Counted from the first letter of the stretch, positions 33,422-41,851 are shown. The stretch is 64,000 nucleotides of DNA from Micromonospora sp. WMMD812 (GCF_027497215.1 NZ_CP114904.1:4786001-4850000), one strand, 5' to 3'. Notes: generated from the sequence alone by a model not told the origin. A program made the numbers and translations.

Positions 33422-35662
33422 TCAGCGGCCGGGCGGCAGGGCGTAGCCGACGTAGCCGCGGTACTCGACCCGCCACCCGGCCGGCACCAGCTTCGTGCAC
33501 GCCGGCCGGCTGCCGGTGCAGACGATCGCGTCCACCGAGGACGGATCGGCCGGTGGCCGCTCCGGCAGCACCGACTGGAGCGCCACCAGCTCCGGCGGCC
33601 GGCCGGCAGCGTCCCGCAGCAGCAGCCACCACGGGTACTCCCAGTTGTCGTTCTGCTCGACCAGGCCGATCCGGCGGGCGCCGCTGTCGCGTACCGCGTC
33701 GGCGGCCCAGCGGAACTCGTCCGCCCACTGCGGGCGGCGCAGGAACCGGGTGTCCCACTCGGAGGTGGCGAAGACCGAACCCGCACCGACCAGCCGGCGC
33801 GGGAACCCGTACGACACCGCGAGCACCCCGGCGAGCGCGGAGGTGGCCAGCACGGTCACCGCCGCCAGGGCGGCCAACGACCGCCGACCGCGGATGGCCG
33901 AGCCGGCGCCGGTGGCGCTCGGGCCGTCGGCCGGAGCGACCGCCCCGGTGCGGCGGCGGAACAGGGCGTCCAACCAGAGCCCGGCCAACGGTACGGCCAG
34001 CAGCAGGCCGTACAGCAGCAGCCGGTTACCCCACGGCTGCCACTTGATCATCGCGGTGTGCAGCGCCAGCGCGGCGACGACCACCGTCGCGTACGCCCGC
34101 AGGGACCCCGCGCGCGCCGGGCTGATCCGGGCCGGCCGGGTCAGCGCGAAGACCGCGCCGAGCAGGGCCAGCGAGCCGGCCAGCGGGAACGCCACCCGAT
34201 CCTCGTCCGGGTACCAGGCCGGCACCGGGAAGACCTCCCGGCCGAACGTGATCGCCCGGTCCTGCGCGTCGACGCCGATCGCGCCGGCGCCGTCGATGAT
34301 GGCCTCGGCGCCGGCCCGACGCAGCGGCGCCAGCGGCGTGTCGAACGCGGTGTGCCCGATCCGCAGCGCGTTGACCAGGATCGAGGCCGGGTCGTGCCGC
34401 TCCATCGGGATCGACTCGCGCAGCCGGGGCGGCCCGAGCGGGTGGCCGAACTCGGCGGTCACCCGGGCCAGGAACGGGCCGACCACCGCCACCGCGACGA
34501 GCATGATCAGGACTGACCCGACGACCGTACGGGCGACGCCGCCCGCGCGAGGCGCCGCGACCGGCCGTGCTGCGGAGCCCGCCGCGCGGGCGCCCTGCCC
34601 GGCGACCCGGGCCAGCCGGAGCTGGGCGAGGCCCCAGAGCACCAGCAGCGGGCCGACCGCGATCAGGCCGCTGGTCTTGGTCACCGCGGTCAGCCCGGTG
34701 GCCGCACCGAGACCGAGCAGGGTGCCCAGGCCGGTACGCCGGCGCAGCCCGTCCAGCGCCAGGGTCGCGACGCAGCCGACCCAGGCCGCGACCACCAGGT
34801 CGGTCTGCGTGCTGGTCGCCTGGAGCGCCACCATCGGCGTGGTGGCCAGCACGAACGCGGCGACCAGCTGGGCCCGCCGACCCCCGCCGAGCTGCGCCGT
34901 GATCCGCGCGGCCAGCAACAGGCAACCCACCCCGGCCGCCCACTGCACCAGGTTGTGCAGCCCGTCGCCGCCGGTCAGCAGGCGCAGGTGCAGCAGCAGA
35001 TACTCGGCGCCGGGCGGGATGGTCACCTGCCGGTGGATGGCGGTCGGCCAGAAGTCCAGGTCGCCCTGGGCCACCCAGTGCTCCACCTTGGGCAGGTGGT
35101 ACGTCTGCGAGTCGAAGTTGTTCGGCTCGGCGAGCAGCGCGATCAGCAGTTCGACGAGGACCAGCCCGCCCACCGTGCCGGCCAGCAGCCGCTCGCCGCG
35201 CCCCGCCGTACGCCACCGCTCGGCCAACCGCGCCCGCCACCCGGCGCCGACCGGCCGAGCGTCGGGAGTCGGCGCGGTCGCGACCGCGCGCGCGTCGTCC
35301 GTCGTGGCGGCGGAGGTGTCGGTGACCGGCCCGGCGGCCGCGCCGACCAGTGCCTGCCGGGGTGCGGCCGTGACCGTCTGCCCAGACCGCGCGGCGTCCC
35401 GCCGGCGACGCCAACCGGCCGCCCCGGCCGCGGCCGCCAGGAAGACCAACCAGGCGCTCAGGAACGCGGGCCGGGTCAGCGCGCCCACCGCACCGAGCGC
35501 CTCGACGGTGAGCACCGCGAAGCTTCCGGTGATCAGCGCGGCCCGGACCACGGCCAGCCGTAACGGCGCCGTCACACCGTCGCCGGCGGGCCGGCTCGCG
35601 ACGACGAGAAGGAGCATCGCGGCGGCCGGCGCCACCGCGAGAAGGGAGCCGGCTGCCGACAT
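33422..35662 (-). CDS. large polytopic membrane glycosyltransferase-like protein (GT-C fold)
   Basis: The protein has 746 residues. About a dozen membrane helices occupy residues 1-60 and 120-600. A soluble C-terminal domain of about 130 residues follows (FATSEWDTRFLRRPQWADEFRW, then PPADPSSVDAIVCTGSRPAC). The first loop contains SQTYHLPKVEHWVAQGDLDFW, with acidic and His residues where GT-C enzymes of the ArnT/PMT type place theirs. These use polyprenyl-phosphate sugars at the outer face of the membrane. Start codons at 35662 (ATG) and 35698 (GTG) are both possible without a clear ribosome-binding site. The GT2 gene at 35788 diverges and could supply the polyprenyl-linked sugar. Confidence 0.8.
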   Translation of the reverse strand: MSAAGSLLAVAPAAAMLLLVVASRPAGDGVTAPLRLAVVRAALITGSFAVLTVEALGAVGALTRPAFLSAWLVFLAAAAGAAGWRRRRDAARSGQTVTAAPRQALVGAAAGPVTDTSAATTDDARAVATAPTPDARPVGAGWRARLAERWRTAGRGERLLAGTVGGLVLVELLIALLAEPNNFDSQTYHLPKVEHWVAQGDLDFWPTAIHRQVTIPPGAEYLLLHLRLLTGGDGLHNLVQWAAGVGCLLLAARITAQLGGGRRAQLVAAFVLATTPMVALQATSTQTDLVVAAWVGCVATLALDGLRRRTGLGTLLGLGAATGLTAVTKTSGLIAVGPLLVLWGLAQLRLARVAGQGARAAGSAARPVAAPRAGGVARTVVGSVLIMLVAVAVVGPFLARVTAEFGHPLGPPRLRESIPMERHDPASILVNALRIGHTAFDTPLAPLRRAGAEAIIDGAGAIGVDAQDRAITFGREVFPVPAWYPDEDRVAFPLAGSLALLGAVFALTRPARISPARAGSLRAYATVVVAALALHTAMIKWQPWGNRLLLYGLLLAVPLAGLWLDALFRRRTGAVAPADGPSATGAGSAIRGRRSLAALAAVTVLATSALAGVLAVSYGFPRRLVGAGSVFATSEWDTRFLRRPQWADEFRWAADAVRDSGARRIGLVEQNDNWEYPWWLLLRDAAGRPPELVALQSVLPERPPADPSSVDAIVCTGSRPACTKLVPAGWRVEYRGYVGYALPPGR

Positions 35663-35787
35663 GGCGGGAAGTAAACACCATCGGACTGGATTCGCCACGC
35701 CGGTTGCCCTACGGTGGCGGCCACCGCCCCGCTGACCTGCCAGGCTAGGCTAGGCCAGATATATTGTCCGCCACCGTGGAGAATCCC

Positions 35788-36492
35788 GTGAAGCTCTCGA
35801 TCCTCATGCCGGTCTACAACGAGGAAGAACGCATCGCGGATGCCCTGAAGCAGGCATTGGCGGTCGATTACCCGTGCGAGATCGAATTGGTCGTGGTCGA
35901 CGACGGCAGCCGTGACGGCACCGGGGAAATTCTCGGTCGCGCCGACGACCAGCGGTTGCGGGTCATCACCCACCAGCGAAACGCGGGCAAGGGCGCGGCC
36001 ATCAAGACGGCGGTGGACAGCGCCGAGGGTGAATACATGGTCATCCTCGACGCCGACCTGGAGTACGACCCGCAGGACATTCCCAAGCTGCTCGACCCGG
36101 TGCTCGACGGGCGCGCCACGGTGGTCTACGGCAATCGCACCTTCGGCAGCCACAGTGCCTACAGCTTCTGGTACGTGATGGGCAACAAGGGCGTCACGAT
36201 GGCGGCCAACGTGCTGTTCAACTCCTACATCGGCGACCTGGAGACCTGCTTCAAGCTGATGCCGGTCGCGCTCTACCGCTCGCTCGACGTCCGGTCTCGC
36301 GGCTTCGGCATGGAGGCCGAGGTCACCGGCAAGCTGCTGCGCCGCCGGATCCGCCCCTACGAGGTGCCGATCAGCTACCGCGCCCGGAATCGCGAAGAGG
36401 GCAAGAAGATCACGTGGAAGGACGGCGTCGAGGCGCTCTGGATCCTCGGCCGGGAGCGCACCCGCCGCCGTCCCACCGCGCCGGCCCGCTGA
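35788..36492 (+). CDS. GT2 family glycosyltransferase (dolichyl/polyprenyl-phosphate sugar synthase-like)
   Basis: The enzyme has 234 residues with no C-terminal membrane helices. The GT-A core has SILMPVYNEEERI at the start, VVVDDGSRDGTGEIL, and the metal-binding DAD in MVILDADLEYDP. RSRGFGMEAEVTGKL precedes the active-site region. The set is typical of polyprenyl-monophosphomannose or -glucose synthases. I start it at the GTG preceded by TGGAG at 6-7 bases, which gives KLSILMPVYNEE; TTG and GTG codons further upstream are in frame. It faces the GT-C protein gene, with which it would form a donor-synthesis and transfer pair. Confidence 0.9.
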   Translation: MKLSILMPVYNEEERIADALKQALAVDYPCEIELVVVDDGSRDGTGEILGRADDQRLRVITHQRNAGKGAAIKTAVDSAEGEYMVILDADLEYDPQDIPKLLDPVLDGRATVVYGNRTFGSHSAYSFWYVMGNKGVTMAANVLFNSYIGDLETCFKLMPVALYRSLDVRSRGFGMEAEVTGKLLRRRIRPYEVPISYRARNREEGKKITWKDGVEALWILGRERTRRRPTAPAR

Positions 36493-36576
36493 GGCCCGCG
36501 CCCGCAGTCAATCGCACAAGCCCGGCGCTCGCAGCTGGTCGCAGAGGCCCGGCGCCGGCGGCGACCCGCCCGCCGC

Positions 36577-37479
36577 TCAGTGGCCGACGGGCACCAGCGC
36601 CGAATCCAGGAAGCCGGCGACCGACCGGCGCAGGCCGGCGGCGTCCAGGCCGTGCCACCGGGTGTGGTCCTCCGGCGCGCCGTAGCGGCGCAGATCCTCC
36701 CGCCCCACCCCCAGGGCCAGCAGCCGGTGCGGCCGGTCGGCCAGCGCCGCCGACACCACCCGGCTCGACGTGCCGGCCAGGTACGGCTCCACCAGGATCA
36801 CCTCGGTACCGGCCAGCGACCGCAGCCCCGCCGTGTCGAACGGCCGCGGCCGGTTGGTGTACGCCACCGTCACCGGCAGGTCGGCCACCGCGGCCACCGC
36901 CGCGTCCAGCGCCGGTCCGACCGCCACCAGCAGCGGCGCGCCCGGGCCCGCGTCCCGCACCACCGCGAGCGCGCCGTCGCCGCCGAGCGGCCGGTCGTTC
37001 CGCAGCGTCGAGAGCCGTACGTACGCCGACCCGTCGCCGGCCACCACGTCGCGCAGCAGCGCGGCCACCTCGCCGGGGTGCCCGGGCACGTGCACGGCCC
37101 AGCCGTTCAGGGTGTCGATCAGTGCGACGTCGGCCGGTGAGAGGTGGGTCCGCCCGGCCGCCGCCCGGTCGTACGAGGCGCCGACGCTGACCAGCACCGC
37201 GTTCGCGCCCTGGTGGTCCAGGTCCAGCTTGAGCTGCTCGTACGCCCGCTCGACCAGGAACGGCGCGTAGCTGTGCACGATCGGTCGCAGCCCGGCGAGG
37301 GCGAGCCCGCCGGCCACCCCGACCATCAGCTGCTCCCGGATGCCCACGTTCAGCACCCGGTCCGGGTGCCGTTCGGCGGCCGGCGCGAAGGCGGCGGCGG
37401 AGATGTCGGCGAGCACCAGCGCGGTGCGTGGGTCCTCGGCCAGCAGGTCCGTCGCGGTGTGGACGAAGGTCTCCCGCAT
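36577..37479 (-). CDS. transketolase, C-terminal subunit
   Basis: The protein has 300 residues and corresponds to the pyrimidine-binding plus C-terminal domains of transketolase. VLNVGIREQLMVGVAGGLA carries the Glu that activates the thiamine ring, and HLSPADVALIDTLNG and DGSAYVRLSTLR follow. ATG is chosen because GGAGGAG lies five bases before it; a GTG six bases upstream would have no spacing. Its start follows the stop of the N-terminal subunit gene by 2 bases. The two subunits form one split transketolase, which exchanges two-carbon ketol units between sugar phosphates. Confidence 0.93.
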   Translation of the reverse strand: MRETFVHTATDLLAEDPRTALVLADISAAAFAPAAERHPDRVLNVGIREQLMVGVAGGLALAGLRPIVHSYAPFLVERAYEQLKLDLDHQGANAVLVSVGASYDRAAAGRTHLSPADVALIDTLNGWAVHVPGHPGEVAALLRDVVAGDGSAYVRLSTLRNDRPLGGDGALAVVRDAGPGAPLLVAVGPALDAAVAAVADLPVTVAYTNRPRPFDTAGLRSLAGTEVILVEPYLAGTSSRVVSAALADRPHRLLALGVGREDLRRYGAPEDHTRWHGLDAAGLRRSVAGFLDSALVPVGH

Positions 37480-37481
37480 CG

Positions 37482-38231
37482 TCACTCCTCCCCGTCGACG
37501 ACCGCGACGACGACGTGCGGCCGGTGGTTGTCGTGCCCGGTGAGGGCGGCGTGCAGCGCGTCGTGGTCGCGCCCGTCGACGGTGGCGGCGGTCCAGCCGT
37601 TCACCGCGAAGCAGGCGGCCGCGCCACCGTTCCAGCCGTGGGTGGCCGAGCGGTTGTCGACCACCACCACCGTCAGGTTGGCCAGGCCGGTGGCGCCGGC
37701 GTACGCGATCGCCTCGTGGTTGGAGCCCTCGTCCAGTTCCGCGTCGCCGATCAGCACGTACACCCGGGGGGTGAGCAGGCCCTGCGCCCGCAGCCCGAGC
37801 GCGGTGCCGATGCCCAGGCCGAGACCGTGGCCGAGCGACCCGGAGCCGATCTCCACCCCGGGCACCAGCGTCCGGTCCGGGTGGTCGCCGAGCCGGCTGC
37901 CGGGCCCGCCCTGGTCGTCCAGCCAGTCGTCGGGGATGAAGCCCTTCGCGGCGAGCACCGCGTAGTAGCCGGCGACGGCGTGGCCCTTGGAGAGCAGGAA
38001 CCGGTCCCGCTCGGGGTCGTCGACGCTGTCCGGGGTGATCCGGAGGATCCGGTCGTAGAGCACCCAGAGCACGTCGACGGTCGAGTACACGTTGGCGCCG
38101 AACTCGCGGCCGGCGCGTACCCGGTGCAGCGCGGCCGCGACCGGCTCCGGCACCGGTGGCGCCGGCACCGTCCGGTGCACGGCGGCCGGGTTGGCCGTGG
38201 TCGGGGCGGCGTTGGCGGTTGTCGTGGTCAT
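37482..38231 (-). CDS. transketolase, N-terminal (thiamine-diphosphate-binding) subunit
   Basis: The protein has 249 residues. The diphosphate-binding motif GDG...N is present in the variant VYVLIGDAELDEGSNHEAIAYAG, ending in VVVVDNRSAT. LSKGHAVAGYYAVLAAKG and GSLGHGLGLGIGTALGLR are also typical. The first about 30 residues are an Ala/Thr/Pro tail. It is the first gene of the split transketolase pair and diverges from the soxR-like gene across a 20-bp dyad. Split transketolases occur in pentose metabolism and in some secondary pathways; which applies here is not shown. Confidence 0.93.
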   Translation of the reverse strand: MTTTTANAAPTTANPAAVHRTVPAPPVPEPVAAALHRVRAGREFGANVYSTVDVLWVLYDRILRITPDSVDDPERDRFLLSKGHAVAGYYAVLAAKGFIPDDWLDDQGGPGSRLGDHPDRTLVPGVEIGSGSLGHGLGLGIGTALGLRAQGLLTPRVYVLIGDAELDEGSNHEAIAYAGATGLANLTVVVVDNRSATHGWNGGAAACFAVNGWTAATVDGRDHDALHAALTGHDNHRPHVVVAVVDGEE

Positions 38232-38245
38232 GCGGATAGCCTGCA

Positions 38246-38265
38246 AGTTGAAGCCCACTTCAACT
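38246..38265. promoter_or_regulatory. probable SoxR/MerR operator
   Basis: AGTTGAAG-CCCA-CTTCAACT is an exact dyad with AAG-N4-CTT at its centre, the geometry of SoxR boxes (CAAG-N4-CTTG). It lies 14 bases before the regulator start and 12 bases after the tkt start codon's end, in the shared divergent promoter. Confidence 0.7.
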
Positions 38266-38277
38266 CAAGGCGACAGG

Positions 38278-38751
38278 ATGCACGAGTCGATCACCATCGG
38301 TCAGCTCTCCGCCCGCAGCGGGGTGGCCCCGTCCGCGCTGCGCTACTACGAGCGGCTGGGTCTGATCCGCGCCGAGCGCACCGGCGGCAACCAGCGCCGG
38401 TACCCGCGCACCGAGCTGCGCCGGGTGGCCTTCATCCGGATCTCCCAGCAGGTCGGCGTCTCGCTGGAGGAGATCCGGGCCGCGCTCGACTCGCTGCCCG
38501 CCTCGCGTACGCCGACCGCGTCCGACTGGGCGCGGCTCTCCGCGACCTGGCGGCAGCGGCTGGACGAGCGGATCCGGCTGATGACCAAGCTCCGCGACGA
38601 CCTGGACGGCTGCATCGGTTGCGGCTGCCTGTCGTTGCAGCGCTGCACCCTCTACAACCCGGGCGACACCCTGGCCGGCGAGGGGCCGGGCGCACGACTG
38701 ATGCTGCCCCGCCCGGCCGACGACGCGGAAGCCGCCGTCATCCCGTCGTGA
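38278..38751 (+). CDS. soxR: SoxR-type redox-sensing MerR-family regulator
   Basis: The protein has 157 residues. The MerR helix-turn-helix is at about 6-75 (TIGQLSARSGVAPSALRYYERLGLI). A dimerisation helix follows. The [2Fe-2S] cluster motif C-x2-C-x-C-x5-C is complete at Cys 112, 115, 117 and 123 (CIGCGCLSLQRC). In actinomycetes such regulators respond mainly to redox-active compounds and activate oxidoreductases and exporters. The divergent split transketolase genes share its putative operator. Its 3' end overlaps the quinone oxidoreductase gene tail-to-tail by 14 bases. Confidence 0.95.
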   Translation: MHESITIGQLSARSGVAPSALRYYERLGLIRAERTGGNQRRYPRTELRRVAFIRISQQVGVSLEEIRAALDSLPASRTPTASDWARLSATWRQRLDERIRLMTKLRDDLDGCIGCGCLSLQRCTLYNPGDTLAGEGPGARLMLPRPADDAEAAVIPS

Positions 38752-39712
38752 GCAGCACCTTGCCGACGTGGTCGCCCTCGATCAGCCGGTGCGCGTCCGC
38801 GGCCGCCGCCATCGGCAGCCGGTGGTCCACCACGGGCCGCACCCGTCCCGCCTCGACCAGCGGCCACACCTCGTCCCGGACGCCCCGGACGATCTCGGCC
38901 TTCTCCTCCGGCGGCCGGGACCGCAGCGTGGTCGCGGCCACCGTGCCCCGCTTGGTCATCAAGGCGCCGAGGTCCAGCTCGGCCTTGCGGCCGCCCTGCA
39001 TGCCGATCACCACCAGCCGGCCGCCGGTGGCCAGCGCCGCCACGTTCCGACCCAGGTAGGACGCGCCCATGATGTCGAGGACGACGTCCGCGCCCCGGCC
39101 GTCGGTGATCCGCTCCACCTCCGCCACGAAGTCCTGCTCCCGATAGTCGATCGCGTACGCGGCGCCCAGCTCGCGGAGCCGGTCGTGCTTGGTCGCGCGG
39201 GCGGTCACCAGCACCGTGGCGCCGAGCGCCACCCCGAGCTGGATCGCGAACGTGCCGATCCCGCTGCCGCCGCCGTGCACCAGCAGCGTCTCGCCGGCGC
39301 GCAGCCCGGCCTGCCGCACCACGTTCGACCAGACGGTGCAGGCCACCTCGGGCAGGGCCGCCGCGTCGACCAGGTCGACGCCGGCCGGCACCGGCAGCAG
39401 CTGCCCGGCCGGCACCGCCACCCGCTCGGCGTATCCGCCGCCGGCGAGCAGCGCGCAGACCTCCTGGCCGACCTCCCAGCCGGCCACGCCCGGCCCGGTC
39501 GCGCTGATCACCCCCGAGCACTCCAGCCCGGGGTACGCCGGGGCGCCCGGCGGGGGCGGGTAGTGCCCCTGCCGTTGCAGCAGGTCCGCCCGGTTGACCG
39601 CGCTGGCCCGCACGTCCACCAGCACCTCACCGGGGCCCGGCTCGGGGTCGGGCACCTCCGTCCAGACCAGCGCGTCGGGTCCACCGGGCTCGGGAACGGT
39701 GATCGCTCGCAT
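38738..39712 (-). CDS. NAD(P)H:quinone oxidoreductase, zinc-independent MDR family
   Basis: The enzyme has 324 residues. The N-terminal GroES-like domain has ASAVNRADLLQRQGHYPPPPG. The nucleotide-binding fold has LLVHGGGSGIGTFAIQLG, with the NADPH-type AxxGxxG variant GGGSGIG, and TARATKHDRLRELGA. LDIMGASYLGRNVAAL and GTVAATTLRSRPPEEKAEI follow. No zinc-ligand Cys set is visible. It matches the PIG3/QOR group that reduces quinones with NADPH. It overlaps the end of the soxR-like gene. Quinone reductases are common SoxR targets, but this gene reads from its own promoter upstream of 39712. Confidence 0.93.
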   Translation of the reverse strand: MRAITVPEPGGPDALVWTEVPDPEPGPGEVLVDVRASAVNRADLLQRQGHYPPPPGAPAYPGLECSGVISATGPGVAGWEVGQEVCALLAGGGYAERVAVPAGQLLPVPAGVDLVDAAALPEVACTVWSNVVRQAGLRAGETLLVHGGGSGIGTFAIQLGVALGATVLVTARATKHDRLRELGAAYAIDYREQDFVAEVERITDGRGADVVLDIMGASYLGRNVAALATGGRLVVIGMQGGRKAELDLGALMTKRGTVAATTLRSRPPEEKAEIVRGVRDEVWPLVEAGRVRPVVDHRLPMAAAADAHRLIEGDHVGKVLLTTG

Positions 39713-40049
39713 GGCCCAGTCTTACCCGATTCCCCCGCCCGGGCACGTGGGGGGCCCACACCCCCGGCTGCCAGCCCTCGGCGAGGTGTTTGCCGCACCG
39801 TACGGTCCGCGCCCGACCCGGTGTCCGGGCTCGGCCGGGCCGAGCCGGAACGCCGCCATCGGCGCATCCGGCCGGATGCTCGACGATGCGGCCACTGTGG
39901 ACCGCGGCGCGGCGCGATCCCGGTGGTCAGCGGGCCCGCCTGGCCCCGCCTCACACCGGTGCCGCGTCCGGCCGGAGTAACGCCACCGCTCGCCCGACCC
40001 CGCGGCATGGCAGACTAGGCACGGCCGCGCACCTCCGGGGCGCGGCCCG
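39713..40049. other. 337-base gap between the oxidoreductase gene and tRNA-Ser
   Basis: No convincing gene was found. A GCCGCGC / GGCGCGGC hairpin lies just before the tRNA at about 40023-40047, and an AT-richer patch (GGCATGGCAGACTAGGC, near 40002-40018) may be the -10 region of the tRNA promoter. Confidence 0.45.
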
Positions 40050-40139
40050 GGAGGGTTCGCCTAGTGGCCGATGGCGCTGGTCTTGAAAACCGGTAAGGCA
40101 GCGATGTCTTCGTGGGTTCGAATCCCACACCCTCCGCCA
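40050..40139 (+). tRNA. tRNA-Ser (anticodon TGA)
   Basis: Ninety bases including an encoded CCA. The acceptor arms GGAGGGT / ACCCTCC pair, with discriminator G. The anticodon stem CTGGT / ACCGG encloses loop CTTGAAA with TGA. A long variable arm is present, and the T-arm GTGGGTTCGAATCCCAC is exact. It reads UCN codons. Confidence 0.97.
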
Positions 40140-40150
40140 ATCCGCAGGCC

Positions 40151-40309
40151 TTAGTCAGGCGGGTCCGCCGGCCGTCGCTCCTGGCGGATCTTCTCCTCGG
40201 CCAGCCGCCGCACCGCGCGCCGGCGCTCTTCGGCGATCGCCCGACCGTCCGGACGTCGCCGGATGGCGTCCACCAGGGCGGCGAGGAAGTCGCGCCAGAT
40301 TCTGGTCAA
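40151..40309 (-). CDS. small basic protein (52 residues), uncharacterised
   Basis: A TTG start with GGGAGA six bases upstream opens a 52-codon frame ending in TAA 12 bases from the tRNA-Ser end. The sequence (TRIWRDFLAALVDAIRRRPDG, then IAEERRRAVRRLAEEKIRQER) is amphipathic and helical with many Arg and Glu. Nearly all codons end in G or C, as in the neighbouring genes, which supports coding. I cannot assign a function. It converges on nothing and is transcribed toward the tRNA. Confidence 0.5.
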   Translation of the reverse strand: MTRIWRDFLAALVDAIRRRPDGRAIAEERRRAVRRLAEEKIRQERRPADPPD

Positions 40310-40472
40310 GAATTTTCTCCCGCGACGGTTGCTTCCTCAACGGTAGTGAGGTGACGGGTGAAGGGGCTGAGACGAACGGCTCGGTGACACCTGGCGCTTC
40401 CGGTCGATTACCGGGGCGTCGCAGGGTAAGAAGGGGCAGAAGTCTGCGCGCAACCCGGAAGGACGCGTTTCG

Positions 40473-41015
40473 ATGACCCTGGAACGACCCATCGCCCCGG
40501 ACCCGTACGAGCTGCTGCCGACCGTGCCGTCGTTCACGCTGACCAGTGACGACGTGCAGAACGGCGAGCCGATGGATGTGCGGCACGCGCACGGCAGCGT
40601 CGGCGGCGAGAACCTCTCCCCGCAGCTCACCTGGTCGGACTTCCCCGCGGAGACCCGGAGCTTCACGGTGACCTGCTTCGACCCCGACGCCCCCACCGGC
40701 AGTGGATTCTGGCACTGGGTGCTGGTCAACGTGCCGGCCACCGTCACCCAGCTGCCGACGGGCGCGGGCGGCGCCGCGGGCGCCGACCTGGGCGGGGCCT
40801 TCGCCGTCCGCAGCGACTACGGCGAGCAGGGCTACGGCGGCGCCGCCCCGCCCGCCGGCGACCGGCCGCACCGGTACGTCTTCGCCGTGCACGCCCTGGA
40901 CGTGGACCGGCTCGACCTGACTCCGGACGCCAGCCCCGCCTACGTCGGCTTCAACCTGACCTTCCACACCCTGGCCCGAGCGGTGATCCGCCCCACGTAC
41001 CAGATCAAGGAGTAG
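40473..41015 (+). CDS. YbhB/YbcL-type phosphatidylethanolamine-binding (PEBP) protein
   Basis: This 180-residue soluble protein has the PEBP ligand-site motifs ENLSPQLTW, TCFDPDAPTGSGFWHWVLVNVP and the C-terminal GFNLTFHTLARAVIRP. DRPHRYVFAVHALDVD supplies the usual His. Bacterial members bind small anionic or phospho-ligands, and their roles are unclear. ATG start with GGAAGGA upstream. A long palindrome follows the stop and separates it from the convergent methyltransferase gene. Confidence 0.93.
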   Translation: MTLERPIAPDPYELLPTVPSFTLTSDDVQNGEPMDVRHAHGSVGGENLSPQLTWSDFPAETRSFTVTCFDPDAPTGSGFWHWVLVNVPATVTQLPTGAGGAAGADLGGAFAVRSDYGEQGYGGAAPPAGDRPHRYVFAVHALDVDRLDLTPDASPAYVGFNLTFHTLARAVIRPTYQIKE

Positions 41016-41027
41016 TCCCCCGCCCGC

Positions 41028-41112
41028 CTCTCCCGCGATCTTGCACTTTGCGCCCCGACGAACGGGGCGAATGCCGCGAAACAGGGGCCGAAACTGCAAG
41101 ATCGCGGGAGAG
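41028..41112. terminator. 85-bp palindromic element between convergent genes
   Basis: Outer arms 41028-41045 and 41095-41112 (CTCTCCCGCGATCTTGCA and its complement) are exact over 18 bp. Inside, TTT/AAA and GCCCC/GGGGC extend the stem after short mismatches, and CGCCCCG-ACGAA-CGGGGCG forms an internal hairpin. It sits between the PEBP gene and the methyltransferase gene, as a bidirectional terminator would. Confidence 0.7.
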
Positions 41113-41140
41113 CGGCGGGGGCCGGCGGTGCGGGGGCGGG

Positions 41141-41851
41141 TCAGGCGGGGACGCGGGCTACGGCGAAGACGGACTGGCCGAAGGGCGGGCGGACCACCTG
41201 TTCGGCGGCCTTCGTGGCCGGCAGCACGAGGGTGTCGTAGACCTTGACCATCGGGCCCTCCTTCGGCATCAGCCGGAAGACCTTGGTCGCCATGAAGTAG
41301 CCCAGCAGGCCGAGCGCGTTCGCGTAGTGGATCTTCTCCACGGTGAGCCCGGCCCCGGTCATCGCCGCCGACAGCGTCTTCTTCGTGTAGCGGCGCACGT
41401 GCCCGGTGGCGATGTCCGCCGGGCTCATCGCGAACTGGAAGGCCGGCACGATGATGACCACCGCGCCGCCGGGCCGGACCAATTCGCGCATGCTGCGCAG
41501 CGCGCCCACATGGTCCTCGATGTGCTCCAGGACGTTGTACGAGACCACGGCGCTGTAGTCGCCCCGCTCCGAGTGCGGCAGAAGCATCTCGCGGACGTCG
41601 ATGCTCGGCTGGTCGGCCAGCCGCTCCTTGAGCTGGAGCAGCCGGTCCGGATCCGCCTCGGTCGCGGTGAACCGGGGCAGGCGCTCGGCCCACTCCAACG
41701 CGTAGTCGCCGAGCCCGCTGCCGATCTCGATGGGGTTGTCGCCGAGGTACGGCACGGCCAGTTCGACGAACCACCGGCGGTGGTTGACGGCCGTCGCGAG
41801 GCCTTCCAGCACCTCGGACTGGACGCGCTGATCCCCAGTGATTTCTGCCAT
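41141..41851 (-). CDS. class I SAM-dependent methyltransferase
   Basis: The enzyme has 236 residues. SAM-binding motif I is NPIEIGSGLGDYALE, motif II has EADPDRLLQL, and SVVSYNVLEHIEDHVGAL-like sequence (YNVLEHIEDHVG) carries the acidic motif. RPGGAVVIIVPAFQF and GHVRRYTKKTLSAAM follow, as in methyltransferases acting on lipids or on glycan/polyketide intermediates. GAGGAA lies 7-8 bases before the ATG. The gene diverges from the large membrane protein at 42063. The substrate is unknown. Confidence 0.9.
   Translation of the reverse strand: MAEITGDQRVQSEVLEGLATAVNHRRWFVELAVPYLGDNPIEIGSGLGDYALEWAERLPRFTATEADPDRLLQLKERLADQPSIDVREMLLPHSERGDYSAVVSYNVLEHIEDHVGALRSMRELVRPGGAVVIIVPAFQFAMSPADIATGHVRRYTKKTLSAAMTGAGLTVEKIHYANALGLLGYFMATKVFRLMPKEGPMVKVYDTLVLPATKAAEQVVRPPFGQSVFAVARVPA

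Noticed and set aside
40345..40472. Possible TPP-type riboswitch before the PEBP gene (GGGGCTGAGA, later ACCTGGCGC and CCGG...CCGG)
   Set aside because: The two halves do not show the conserved ACCTGA and the P2/P4 pairings in the right spacing, and the downstream gene has no link to thiamine.
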